From CAYFQV01 sp964654185 (GTDB lineage Bacteria > Spirochaetota > Spirochaetia > DSM-27196 > PWMO01), in contig CAZZIE010000005.1 in NCBI GenBank assembly GCA_964654185.1, forward strand, positions 1 to 64,000: a stretch of DNA of 64,000 nucleotides, in the 5' to 3' direction. Numbering within the stretch: position 1 is the stretch's first letter; each line of letters opens with the position of its first letter. Shown piece after piece: positions 24,929 through 33,380 of this stretch. A program made the translations under genes and the position numbers. The notes below the pieces were generated by a model. It was not told the origin of the DNA. It saw only the letters and a list, made by a program, of their open reading frames with translations, and searched no databases.

Positions 24929-25918
24929 TCACTGTCGTGCGACGCTCCGCTGCAACGTACCAAGAAACTCCAAGGCTTTAGAGCGTATATGCGCCGGCAG
25001 CAGAATCCCGCTTGGTGTAACATATCCGCTGATCAACTCTGGAGGGACCCGATCCAACTCCGGAGCGACCATGCTGACTTCTCCTGTGGCCTTCAGATCT
25101 TCTTCGGGGTCAAGTATCGGGGTGAAATCATCTTCCTTTAGCGCTCTCTGTTTGCCCTCAATGGATTCAGGATCGATCTTGATAAGTTCAGTTGCGACAT
25201 AGTAAGGAATTCCGAGCTGTCGCGCCGCAATCGCGATCGGATGACTCCCTACCGTGTTCCAAGCACTGCCGTCTATGAATATCGTCTCAGCTCCTATGAG
25301 CACGGCATCACAGCGTGGTAAGAACCGTCGATACGCTATGTCCATGATATAGGTTACAGAGTGTCCCATGGCCAGACTCTCTTTGGCGATAGGAAACCCG
25401 CCTCGGAGTGCCCTGCTCTCCGGGGTCACCACCTCCAGCAACTTGTTGCGGTGAGACAACTCCTTGAGAATTGCCATCATTGAGCTACTATAGTCGAAGG
25501 CCAGTATGGCGTTCGCACCCTCAAGAAGGTTGGCTCCATACGCAGCAATTAGGTCCCGGTTACGAATCGACATCTTCTGGTATTCGTCTTTCCGCTCCAA
25601 CAAAAAGGTTCTGAGTTCCACAGAAGACGCCGGATCTTCATCTTCGAAACCACGGAGAACGTGCTGGATGGCGTTCCGTATTGCCGGAGTGTTTTTGCCG
25701 CGTGTTGCTGCCAAGTAATCCGCCGTCTCCATAATGAGGCGCTTTGTTTCATCGGAAGAGGAGCGTGCGGACTCCTCCGCAATGGAGACCAACAGCTCAT
25801 TGATCTGACGGATGTTTCTGCTCGCACCTAGGCTGGTACCTCCAATGATGTCGTGCAGCAGTTCCATCGAGCGCCTCGGAAGTCGCGGAGCAGTTTGCAT
25901 TGATGTCTCACCCTTCAT
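24929..25918 (-). CDS. eIF2B-alpha-fold protein, ribose-1,5-bisphosphate-isomerase-like
   Basis: 329 residues: an N-terminal helical domain (about 1-110) and a Rossmann-like domain typical of the IF-2B family, with AYGANLLEGANAILAFDYSS, VTYIMDIAYRRFLPRCDAVLIGAETIFIDGSAWNTVGSHPIA and FTPILDPEEDL-type blocks near the C-terminus. In ribose-1,5-bisphosphate isomerase a Cys and an Asp are catalytic; here the HCNS-type loop is FDYSSS and GAD is GAE, so both are replaced. It may isomerise another sugar phosphate or bind one. Its first 11 bases overlap the PfkB gene, so the two are translationally coupled and probably functionally linked. Confidence 0.78.
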   Translation of the reverse strand: MKGETSMQTAPRLPRRSMELLHDIIGGTSLGASRNIRQINELLVSIAEESARSSSDETKRLIMETADYLAATRGKNTPAIRNAIQHVLRGFEDEDPASSVELRTFLLERKDEYQKMSIRNRDLIAAYGANLLEGANAILAFDYSSSMMAILKELSHRNKLLEVVTPESRALRGGFPIAKESLAMGHSVTYIMDIAYRRFLPRCDAVLIGAETIFIDGSAWNTVGSHPIAIAARQLGIPYYVATELIKIDPESIEGKQRALKEDDFTPILDPEEDLKATGEVSMVAPELDRVPPELISGYVTPSGILLPAHIRSKALEFLGTLQRSVARQ

Positions 25919-26900
25919 CTACTACATCTCCTTTCCAATTTGCGGTGACATTCGCTGTCTCCGGACCCGCGGTCGTAGGTACGGAGGCCAGCATATCGGC
26001 GTTCTCTGACATCAGCGAGCGAACGTCACCCAAGGTAGGAACACCGCCGTGGCCTCCTAGCGACGATGCGTTCAGTGCACCAACCGCATTGCCCATTATT
26101 GCCGCTTCTCTCACGCTCCGGTCACGAATGAACTCGTGAACAAACCCGGCAGCGAAGGCATCGCCGCAGCCGGTCGTGTCTACAACACCCACTTCGAAGC
26201 CTCGCACATGTCCCACCCACTCAGATGAAGCAACAAAACATCCCTCCCCACCAGCGGTGACACACACCGTACCGCCTACGAGCCGCAAGAGACTTGTCGC
26301 TGATTCACCGATACCAGCTAAGCCTGTAAGCCTCGTTGCAGTGGTACGGTTCAGAAACACAAGATCAATTGATTCCAGAAGTGGCTCGAGTAGGTCTCTC
26401 TGTTCAACGTGGCCGGGCTCCAGGTCGACAGATAGTGTTGCGCCATTTTGTCTGGCGAGCCCTACGACGGCTTCCAGGGTATCAAGGCGACTGCCCGTCG
26501 TGTGAACGTGGTCAACATCCGCGAACGCTGCAGATACCAGACTATCCGGGTCAATGAAGATACAGTCGGTCGCAGCAATTGTGAGTGCCTTCTCGCCCGA
26601 AGGATCAACCATCACAATGCAGAAGTACGTACTGCCGTTCTCCCTCACCATCATGTGGGACACGTCCACACCGGAACTGCTGAGGTCTTCAAGAGTTAGC
26701 TTTCCATAGGAATCATCGCCGACCACACCATGGAGCCCGACTGTGTCACCAAGTCGCGCTGCCGCGACTGCGAAGTTCGCAACCATTCCCCCGGCAAAGT
26801 GATGAAAAGACTTTGCCGCAGTTTTTTCGTCGGGTCCGGGGAAATGCTCCACGCTTAGATAGATGTCGATATCTGCATCACCGACTCCGAGTATCTTCAC
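25908..26900 (-). CDS. PfkB family carbohydrate kinase
   Basis: 330 residues from a GTG at 26900 with GGGGGA 6 bases upstream. The ribokinase fold is recognised by GVGDADIDIYLSVEHFPGPDE, the substrate-lid segment HHFAGGMVANFAVAAARLG and the ATP/anion-hole motif DTTGCGDAFAAGF with the catalytic Asp. It phosphorylates a sugar or nucleoside in the cytosol. The acidic DADID start is typical of PfkB kinases acting on furanoses. The stop lies inside the eIF2B-like gene (11-base overlap). Confidence 0.92.
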   Translation of the reverse strand: MKILGVGDADIDIYLSVEHFPGPDEKTAAKSFHHFAGGMVANFAVAAARLGDTVGLHGVVGDDSYGKLTLEDLSSSGVDVSHMMVRENGSTYFCIVMVDPSGEKALTIAATDCIFIDPDSLVSAAFADVDHVHTTGSRLDTLEAVVGLARQNGATLSVDLEPGHVEQRDLLEPLLESIDLVFLNRTTATRLTGLAGIGESATSLLRLVGGTVCVTAGGEGCFVASSEWVGHVRGFEVGVVDTTGCGDAFAAGFVHEFIRDRSVREAAIMGNAVGALNASSLGGHGGVPTLGDVRSLMSENADMLASVPTTAGPETANVTANWKGDVVDEG

Positions 26901-26913
26901 CAGACGTCCCCCA

Positions 26914-27426
26914 TTACCTCTGAAGCTCTATCACACAATCGTCTTTGAACGGGATCCATGGATCATTGCTCCGCCCCGGCTCGGGACCGTGAGGTTCGCC
27001 CACGAAATAGTACAGGACCTCCCGGTCTTCCACAGGGAGGGCGGCCCAATGCCACGTGCCGGGCGCCATCAGAATCGCTTCGCCGGGTTCAATTACAAAA
27101 GCTCGCACCGTAGTGGCATCGGGTTGTTCGCTATGATCAGAAAGATCACCCGGCAACGCAACGGTTTGAATGACCGCACCGGTTATCGGGATGAGCAACT
27201 CCGCTTTCGGCTCACGCTCCATCTTGTCAATGGGGTCGAAACATGGGGCTGTTGTCACCATTCCTACTGCGGGCTTCATGCTTCCCATATGGGTGAGCCA
27301 AGCCCAGCAGTTCCAGTTGTTTCCTGTCTTGTTTGCAGCTTCCAATGGCAGGCGTATATAGGAACCATACGGCTCCACCCAGTGATCCGAAATGCGTTGC
27401 GGGATAACGTTGATGGACCGGTGCAT
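26914..27426 (-). CDS. Ureidoglycolate-lyase-like cupin (AllA family)
   Basis: 170 residues from the ATG at 27426 (AGGAG 6 bases upstream; the TTG just before it is less likely). The pattern WVEPYGSYI near the start, EREPKAELLIPITGAVIQTVALP and the cupin closing FVIEPGEAILMAPGTWHWAALPV agree with AllA-type ureidoglycolate lyases, which release urea from ureidoglycolate. The usual His before the conserved Glu is not obvious, so the substrate may differ. Soluble. Its presence with C-N hydrolases argues for a ureido or amide intermediate in the pathway. Confidence 0.65.
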   Translation of the reverse strand: MHRSINVIPQRISDHWVEPYGSYIRLPLEAANKTGNNWNCWAWLTHMGSMKPAVGMVTTAPCFDPIDKMEREPKAELLIPITGAVIQTVALPGDLSDHSEQPDATTVRAFVIEPGEAILMAPGTWHWAALPVEDREVLYYFVGEPHGPEPGRSNDPWIPFKDDCVIELQR

Positions 27427-27435
27427 CAAGCTCTC

Positions 27436-27777
27436 CTATATGACCCATGAATCTGCGGCGGGAACCGGCTCGTACCGGCGCCCTACCATGTTCTCTTCTT
27501 GGAAGTACTGATAGTGGCGGATCTCCTCGAGGGAGTTAGTGAACTGCACGATTGCGTCCACGCTCGGAAACTCCCAGCACTCGAAACGTGACCATGAAGA
27601 CTGTCCGCGGACCTTGTAAGTACCAAGCAGACGCGCTCCTCGTGCCTGCACGTCCCTAAATAGCGCCTCGCGTTGCGACAAATATGTGTGCCGGTCTTCC
27701 TCCGACAGATAATACCAATCATCGGTCGGCTTCCATCTCTTGAACCAGCCAACCGTGTTCTGCTCTGTGCTCGACAC
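27436..27777 (-). CDS. Small dabb-like domain protein, single unit
   Basis: 113 residues from a GTG at 27777 with GGGAGGT 6 bases upstream. No signal or membrane segment. Its central 55 residues (GARLLGTYKVRGQSSWSRFE, then WEFPSVDAIVQF and a tail around YQYF) are the same unit found twice in the neighbour at 27778. The hydrophobic alternation suggests a ferredoxin-like alpha+beta barrel of the dabb/EthD/NIPSNAP kind (inference). No catalytic residue assigned. It directly follows its larger relative in the operon. Confidence 0.7.
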   Translation of the reverse strand: MSSTEQNTVGWFKRWKPTDDWYYLSEEDRHTYLSQREALFRDVQARGARLLGTYKVRGQSSWSRFECWEFPSVDAIVQFTNSLEEIRHYQYFQEENMVGRRYEPVPAADSWVI

Positions 27778-28509
27778 CTAGTAACCTCCCTTCTCTCGCT
27801 CTGGGTCAGGCTGCAAACGCTCCGCGAACCGGAAGCTATGCTCCAACTGTCCGGCGACGAACCTCCAATTGCAGAGCGTGAACTCTGGTGAATCTTCGAA
27901 CCGGGCAGCGGCATCTTCGAGATGACACCACTCAGGCAGTCGAAAGAAGGCGAAGTGCGCCCATGAACAGGACCACCGCGAGTAATAAGTACCCAGACAT
28001 TCGCCACCAACTCCACGTACACATTCCGCAAGCTTCGCCAAAGCCTCACTAGAAACAGGTCCAGAGGAAGCGTTTCTGTACACCGTCTGTCGAGGTTGGC
28101 AGAAGACAATCGTCGCGATTCTCATGCGGTTGTCGGGGCTCCCGGATCGTATGCTATCCCAATTCACAGACTCCGGTTGTATGGCAGCTTGAACGCCGAT
28201 GTAGTGGTCAGAGTCGGCAAACTTGAAGTCCCCGGCCGCCTCCAGTTGCCCGATGACCGAGTCGTGAATCTCGAGGCTGGGTGTCCGCCAGAACGTGAAA
28301 TACTGGAGTCCAGTGCTCCAGCGGGCGCCGTAGAGACCGAACATGCGACATCCTTGTGCTTGCGCGAACCGAAACGCGGCCTTGATTCGAGCACTAGTGT
28401 CGATTTCCTCATGGTGACCCGCATGATACTCGGACCGCTTGTTGGTCCAGTGCGCGAAGAAACCAAGCTCGGTCGCGAACTGCGCTTGTACATCCGGTTG
28501 ACTGCTCAC
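27778..28509 (-). CDS. Two-unit relative of the dabb-like small protein
   Basis: 243 residues from a GTG at 28509 whose GTGA overlaps the upstream permease stop. It contains two copies of a unit: GCRMFGLYGARWSTGLQYFTF with WRTPSLEIHDS (about residues 54-85), and GGECLGTYYSRWSCSWAHFAF with RLPEWCHLEDA (about 163-195). Both match the single-unit protein at 27436. A fused pseudo-dimer is therefore likely, perhaps assembling with the small protein. Function unknown; position between the CUT1 permease gene and the ureidoglycolate-lyase-like gene suggests a catabolic enzyme or chaperone for the imported compound. Confidence 0.7.
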   Translation of the reverse strand: MSSQPDVQAQFATELGFFAHWTNKRSEYHAGHHEEIDTSARIKAAFRFAQAQGCRMFGLYGARWSTGLQYFTFWRTPSLEIHDSVIGQLEAAGDFKFADSDHYIGVQAAIQPESVNWDSIRSGSPDNRMRIATIVFCQPRQTVYRNASSGPVSSEALAKLAECVRGVGGECLGTYYSRWSCSWAHFAFFRLPEWCHLEDAAARFEDSPEFTLCNWRFVAGQLEHSFRFAERLQPDPEREKGGY

Positions 28510-29375
28510 TTGATTCCCCCCGAAAAGAGACCGGATTCAACGCGACGCTCTAGCAGGATGGCGCCGATCACACTTGGAATGATGCTAAGGATCGCTAGTA
28601 CCGACATGCGCCACCATTGAACCCCGGTATTGGTGACCTGAGAAACCATAAGGATTGGAACGGTCCCAGACTCCTGGAACGACAGAATAAGCGGAAACAA
28701 GAAACCGTTCCATGTGAAGATGAACGCCAAGATGAATGTGGCGACCAAACCAGGCGCAGCAAGGGGCAACGAAATCCTTACGAATATCGCAAGTCGTGAT
28801 GCGCCGTCGACCAGGGCACTTTCCTCAATTTCTTGAGGAATCCGGGCAAAGAAATCCTTTAGCAACCAAACGGCCAAAGGAATGTTGATCGCCAGAAAGG
28901 CGAGCGTCAGTCCGAGACGAGTATCGACCAAGCCTACAAATTGATACATCACGAGGAACGCAAACACGACCACAACAGGAGGCATCATCCTGTTAGAGAC
29001 GAACCAGAAGGCAATTTCCTTGTTCCGCCAGGAACCGAACTTGTAACGGAATCGTGCGAGCCCGTGAGCTGCCAGAGCGCCGATGATGACCGCTGCGGTC
29101 GCACTTCCCACTCCCACAACGAGCCCGTTTACGAAGTGTCGAACCACCCAGGCCCTCGTATCCGGAGTGCCCAAAAGCGACTTCCACGCATGCAAACTAG
29201 GCTCAAAGTCAACCCACGGAACGTATGTTACGTCCTGCGTAATCGCGACGGGAAGCTTGAATGAGGTGATGACGGTCCAATAGAGCGGGAAGTAGACAAT
29301 GAAAACCCAGATTATCAACACACTGTACACTGCGAACTTGCGTAGACGGGCTTTCGTCTTGTGCGGATCTATCAT
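28506..29375 (-). CDS. CUT1-type sugar ABC permease (MalG/UgpE family)
   Basis: 289 residues, six membrane spans. The cytoplasmic EAA loop, which contacts the ATPase, is ESALVDGASRLAIFVRISLP at about residues 185-204. The final helix region with SGLFSGGIK is typical of MalG-like proteins. It pairs with the permease at 29388. No ATPase gene for a CUT1 system is present in the window, so the pair probably uses a shared MsmK/UgpC-type ATPase encoded elsewhere. Confidence 0.93.
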   Translation of the reverse strand: MIDPHKTKARLRKFAVYSVLIIWVFIVYFPLYWTVITSFKLPVAITQDVTYVPWVDFEPSLHAWKSLLGTPDTRAWVVRHFVNGLVVGVGSATAAVIIGALAAHGLARFRYKFGSWRNKEIAFWFVSNRMMPPVVVVFAFLVMYQFVGLVDTRLGLTLAFLAINIPLAVWLLKDFFARIPQEIEESALVDGASRLAIFVRISLPLAAPGLVATFILAFIFTWNGFLFPLILSFQESGTVPILMVSQVTNTGVQWWRMSVLAILSIIPSVIGAILLERRVESGLFSGGIK

Positions 29376-29387
29376 TGCAGAACCTCA

Positions 29388-30317
29388 CTACATATCAGGC
29401 GTCAACCGGCGAGCGATCGACAAGAAGATGAGCGAAAACAAGATCGTAGTTATGAGCAACGAGAACGCGATCGTCGACGCGTAGGAAAGGTCGCCACCCT
29501 TCAGCCCAACATCGTAGGCGAATAGTGTGACGACCTCCGTGGAATTCCCGGGCCCACCACCCGTTACCACTCTCACTACGTCTATGACTTTGAATGCTTC
29601 AAGGGCGCGAATCACAATCGCCGACGCACTTATCGGCATGAGTAGGGGAAATGTTATGTGTCTGAACAGGTGCCAGCTCCGGGCCCCATCTACTCTCGCG
29701 GCTTCGTAAAGCTCGTTCGGAATGGACTGGAGTGCCGCAAGAAGAATCAGAATGAACAGCGGCGTCCACTGCCACGTGTCCACCAGGATGATGATGAGCA
29801 TGGATAGCCCCGGGCTCAGCGTCCATCGCATGACCGGAAGCCCCAGGTTGAAGAGAACGTCGTTTATCGGGCCAAAGGACTCGCTGAAGATCATCTTTCC
29901 GATCACGTAACTGACGGCCACGGGGCTTACCATCATCGGCAGAAGCAGGCTGATCCGAAAAAAGCGCCTGAACTTGATGTCTTGATTCAGCAGTAGAGCG
30001 AGCCCGAAACCCAATGAGTACTGTAGCGCTACTCCACCACAGACGAAGACAACAGTGTTTCGAAGTACTGTATGGAAGTTCGAGTCTTCGAAAAGCCGTT
30101 GCCAGTTCTGAAACCCGGTGAAGTTGAACTGAAGGCCACCTCCGAGACGAAAATCAGTGAATGTCATTAAGAGCGAGAACACTAATGGGAAGATCAGAAG
30201 CACGATCACTGCGATAGTCGGCGGAAGAATGAAAGCCCGCTTGGCAACTCTATCCATGTCGAGTGATCGCCGTGCTAACGAACGTCCTGCGGGCGCTCCC
30301 GTGCGAACTGTACTCAT
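29388..30317 (-). CDS. CUT1-type sugar ABC permease (MalF/UgpA family)
   Basis: 309 residues, six membrane spans plus an N-terminal cytoplasmic arm. The family EAA loop reads ELYEAARVDGARSWHLFRHI, followed by TFPLLMPISASAIVIRALEAFKVID. The early periplasmic loop (FTGFQNWQRLFEDSNFHTVLRNT) is typical of MalF/UgpA-like permeases. It precedes the MalG-like gene by 12 bases. Confidence 0.93.
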   Translation of the reverse strand: MSTVRTGAPAGRSLARRSLDMDRVAKRAFILPPTIAVIVLLIFPLVFSLLMTFTDFRLGGGLQFNFTGFQNWQRLFEDSNFHTVLRNTVVFVCGGVALQYSLGFGLALLLNQDIKFRRFFRISLLLPMMVSPVAVSYVIGKMIFSESFGPINDVLFNLGLPVMRWTLSPGLSMLIIILVDTWQWTPLFILILLAALQSIPNELYEAARVDGARSWHLFRHITFPLLMPISASAIVIRALEAFKVIDVVRVVTGGGPGNSTEVVTLFAYDVGLKGGDLSYASTIAFSLLITTILFSLIFLSIARRLTPDM

Positions 30318-30354
30318 ACGTTGTTTCCCCCTTGGCGAGACCCCGAAGGAAGCC

Positions 30355-30373
30355 GGCCTGCCAACGGCAGGCC
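30355..30373 (-). promoter_or_regulatory. Intercistronic hairpin after the CUT1 binding-protein gene
   Basis: Perfect 8-bp stem GGCCTGCC/GGCAGGCC with a 3-base loop, no U tract, between the binding-protein stop and the first permease gene. Likely an mRNA stabiliser or partial attenuator. Confidence 0.7.
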
Positions 30374-30394
30374 AGCGTGGGCATTGACCTCAAA

Positions 30395-31948
30395 CTACAT
30401 ACCCAAGGAGTCTCGGTAGATCCGCAACTGGTCTTCGCGTCCTATCCGGTCAGTGATCCTGTCCCACTCTTCGGCGGCCTCGGCAAGGGCCTCTTCAGCC
30501 GTAGCCTGGCCTGAAAGTGCCTTGGAAACAGCCAACTCGAGTGCGTCCTGATACTGGACATAACCGGGGATTCTGAGCTGGAACACCGCGTTCGGATGCT
30601 CTTGTGAAGCTGCGATGGCGTTTAGGTATTCTTCCGCATCATCAATCTCGAAACCGATCGCGTCCCATGCCTCGTAGTCGTTCACCGTTGAATATCGGGC
30701 GGGATTCACTCCCGATCCGCTTGTCAATGCCGCCCATTGCATGATTGGCGGAGAAGCATAGTACGCTGCGAGGTCGATAGCTGCTTCCTTCGCCCGCGCG
30801 TTCGCTGCAACCATGTTTCCCCATCCGCCGAAGGCGGCATACGGGGCGTGGTTCACCTCCGGCATGGACTCCCAGCGCCCTTCATTACTGTTCCAGACTT
30901 CAGTCGAACCCGGTGTGATGTCGAAGCCCACCTTGCCTTGAACAATCGACATCTCCGGATCAACGGAAATGGGGCCTATATCCGACCACTGAACGTCCAG
31001 TGCAACCAGACCGCCCGCGAACGCTTGAGCATTCTCGATAAATCCGAAGTTGGGCATATCCGGTGGCGAGTACGGGAGTACAGCTATGAGACTCTCCAGA
31101 GCCCGAACGAATCCGGGATTGGCCACACGCGCATCCATCGTGTCCGGATCGAACAGCAGCGCGGGATCATCCGGCATCTTGGCAAAGGGTGCGGCGCGGG
31201 AAATGAAGCCGTGGAACCCTTGATTCTTGCGCATTATCAATTCAACAGAACCATAATGGCGCTCGCCGTCACCCCAGTCGCCCGTGAAGAACTCAGCCAC
31301 ATCGTTATACTGTTCCCACGTTCTTGGTACAGACAATTCGTAGCCAAACTCTTCTTCGAAGGCAGCCTGCATGTCTGGGTCTGCCAAGAGATCCTTTCGG
31401 TAGAACATCATGTGGTTATCGCCGTCCCAGGGATACGCGAACGTTTCACCCGCCCACTCCGTTTGCCTTTGGTAGAGAGGTATGATGTCGTCCCAACTGA
31501 GGCGGGCCTTGACTTCATCGGGGACTCGTTCGATGTAACCTCCACCCATGAGGTCGCCGGCAAGATAGGATGGCAGATTGAGGACATCGCCGATGAAGAC
31601 ACCCGTAGTAAGTGCCGTCAGCACCTTGTCTTGAAGTTCACCGAAAGGAATCATATTGAGTTCAACTCTGCCCCCGGTAGCGGCCTCCCAACCGGCGGCT
31701 GCCTCCTTCAAGAATTCGCCCTGGTATCCCGTGATGGTTGTGACAGTCACAGTCACACCGTCAAAGCGCTCTCCACTTGTAGCTTCGCGGGCTGCATCCA
31801 AGTCGACGAAGTCTGGAATATGGTCCAAACTCGGCGCCTCCGTTTGCGCACCCGCAGCCTGTCCTTCCTGCTCTCCACCACCAAATGCCGCCGTAGCCAC
31901 AAGACCAGCGAGCAGCAACACCAGCACAATATTGAACTTACCTTTCAT
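30395..31948 (-). CDS. CUT1-type extracellular solute-binding protein (family 1)
   Basis: 517 residues, longer than the usual 420-450. The signal peptide ends LVATAAFGGGEQEGQAAG, the spirochaete form. The mature part has family 1 features: VTVTTITGYQGEFLKEAAAGWEAATGG, DVLNLPSYLAGDLMGGGYIE, and a Trp/Tyr-rich binding region with WAGETFAYPWDGDNHMMFYRKDLL. An AAGGAGGAG Shine-Dalgarno lies 4-5 bases before the ATG. It delivers a sugar-like ligand to the two permeases encoded downstream. Confidence 0.93.
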   Translation of the reverse strand: MKGKFNIVLVLLLAGLVATAAFGGGEQEGQAAGAQTEAPSLDHIPDFVDLDAAREATSGERFDGVTVTVTTITGYQGEFLKEAAAGWEAATGGRVELNMIPFGELQDKVLTALTTGVFIGDVLNLPSYLAGDLMGGGYIERVPDEVKARLSWDDIIPLYQRQTEWAGETFAYPWDGDNHMMFYRKDLLADPDMQAAFEEEFGYELSVPRTWEQYNDVAEFFTGDWGDGERHYGSVELIMRKNQGFHGFISRAAPFAKMPDDPALLFDPDTMDARVANPGFVRALESLIAVLPYSPPDMPNFGFIENAQAFAGGLVALDVQWSDIGPISVDPEMSIVQGKVGFDITPGSTEVWNSNEGRWESMPEVNHAPYAAFGGWGNMVAANARAKEAAIDLAAYYASPPIMQWAALTSGSGVNPARYSTVNDYEAWDAIGFEIDDAEEYLNAIAASQEHPNAVFQLRIPGYVQYQDALELAVSKALSGQATAEEALAEAAEEWDRITDRIGREDQLRIYRDSLGM

Positions 31949-32033
31949 GGTTCTCCTCCTTCTGAAAGGGTCTTGGTAGATTCGACCGGACTCGTGCTAC
32001 ATGGGCCCTCCTTTTGCCGCCCACAGCGCGCCG

Positions 32034-33350
32034 CTAGACTGGACGACACCAGTCGAGGATAGTCCTGGCGTACATTCGTGCCGCGTCGATGACATCGTCG
32101 ATGGCAATCCGCTCCGAAGCCGCGTGCACCCCGTATGACGAACGGCCTGGGCCCCATGTCAGGACGACGACGTCGTTGTCCACCACAATGTAGTTGGCAT
32201 CGCTCGTGAAGCTCGTGCAGCGCAGCACCGGTTCCGCTTCTCTCACGGAACGCCACGCTGATACTGCAGCAAGAGATGCCGGCGCCGAGGGTGAGGAGTT
32301 TACCGGGGGCTTTGCGTCGAGGATGTGAGGGAGGGTCAAGCGTGGCGGATGGTCCCGAAGCCAGTAGTCGGACGCGGCAACGGAATCTATTGCGGAAGTG
32401 AACTCCGCGCGCACCTGGTCTACACTCAGCGAAGGATTGAACAGCACACTGCCTACCAACCAGCAATGATCGGCCAGGGCGGAGAACGTGGTTCCGCCAC
32501 CAATCTGGGAAACGTTGATATTCATGTTGCCTGGTTGCATTAGTGGATGGCGCTGCCAGATACCCCACTCTCGTTCCAGTTCAAGCAGGGCGCCTTGAAC
32601 TTTCCACATCTTGTCGATTGCGTTCACGCCGGAAACCGGTTCTTCGATTGGCTGGGGATGCACATTAAGATGTCGATTCGCCAGACTGGTGGAACGTCCT
32701 GAGATCTCTACGCGGAAATAGAACTCGCCGACACTCGCGGGACAGATGTCCAGGTCGGTCGGTTCTGCTACGATGACGAGTTTCGCCGTGGGGACCGCTT
32801 CAAGAGCCACATCGATGCCGATTCCGTGTTCGCCACTTTCTTCTCCTGCAACAACGGTCGCGACCTGGGGGCCAGATGTCTCGCCGGCCACTTCGGCCAC
32901 GGCGCGCAAAGCCCACAGAAATGCCGTATTCCCCCCTTTCATATCGACGGCTCCGCGTCCGGTTACGTAGTCGTCGACGATGTCCCCTCCCCAGGGTGAT
33001 CCCCACGTCCAGTCGTTTCGCTGAGCCGCCGTTACAGGAACCACATCGCTGTGTCCGTTGAATAGAATTCCGGGACCAGTGGCACTGCCATGCCGAACGG
33101 CACAGACATTCGGCCTGCCTTGGGACAAAGCAGGCAACCTTACCTCATCGAAGACACGCCAATCCCGAAGTTCCCCGGCGAGCCATTCCTGGCAAGATTC
33201 CAACTCGCTATCCTGTGCGTCCTCGACAAGCGAGAGATTGACCGATTTGTGCTGCACGTAGGAGCTCAGAAAGCTAGAGATCTCAGCCCGGTGGTGCTTC
33301 AACCAGCCATCAATCTGGTCCGTGATCTGTGACGGAGTGCCCTTCTCCAA
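32034..33350 (-). CDS. M20 family metallohydrolase (ArgE/DapE/ACY1-like)
   Basis: 438 residues from a TTG at 33350 that has a GGAGG 6 bases upstream and no ATG alternative near it. The metal ligands are visible: H in FNGHSDVVPV, bridging D in GRGAVDMKGG, EE in AGEESGEHG (general base and ligand), D in EPTDLDICPA, and the last His in YGVHAASE. A lid/dimerisation domain fills about residues 210-330. Such enzymes remove acyl groups from amides. Position between the GntR regulator gene and the binding-protein gene suggests deacylation of the imported compound. Confidence 0.93.
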   Translation of the reverse strand: MEKGTPSQITDQIDGWLKHHRAEISSFLSSYVQHKSVNLSLVEDAQDSELESCQEWLAGELRDWRVFDEVRLPALSQGRPNVCAVRHGSATGPGILFNGHSDVVPVTAAQRNDWTWGSPWGGDIVDDYVTGRGAVDMKGGNTAFLWALRAVAEVAGETSGPQVATVVAGEESGEHGIGIDVALEAVPTAKLVIVAEPTDLDICPASVGEFYFRVEISGRSTSLANRHLNVHPQPIEEPVSGVNAIDKMWKVQGALLELEREWGIWQRHPLMQPGNMNINVSQIGGGTTFSALADHCWLVGSVLFNPSLSVDQVRAEFTSAIDSVAASDYWLRDHPPRLTLPHILDAKPPVNSSPSAPASLAAVSAWRSVREAEPVLRCTSFTSDANYIVVDNDVVVLTWGPGRSSYGVHAASERIAIDDVIDAARMYARTILDWCRPV

Positions 33351-33380
33351 TTGCAGCCTCCAAGACCGGGGGTAGGACGG

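Noticed and set aside
30737..32062. A 441-codon plus-strand frame
   Set aside because: Antisense to the CUT1 binding-protein gene, which has a perfect Shine-Dalgarno and family motifs.
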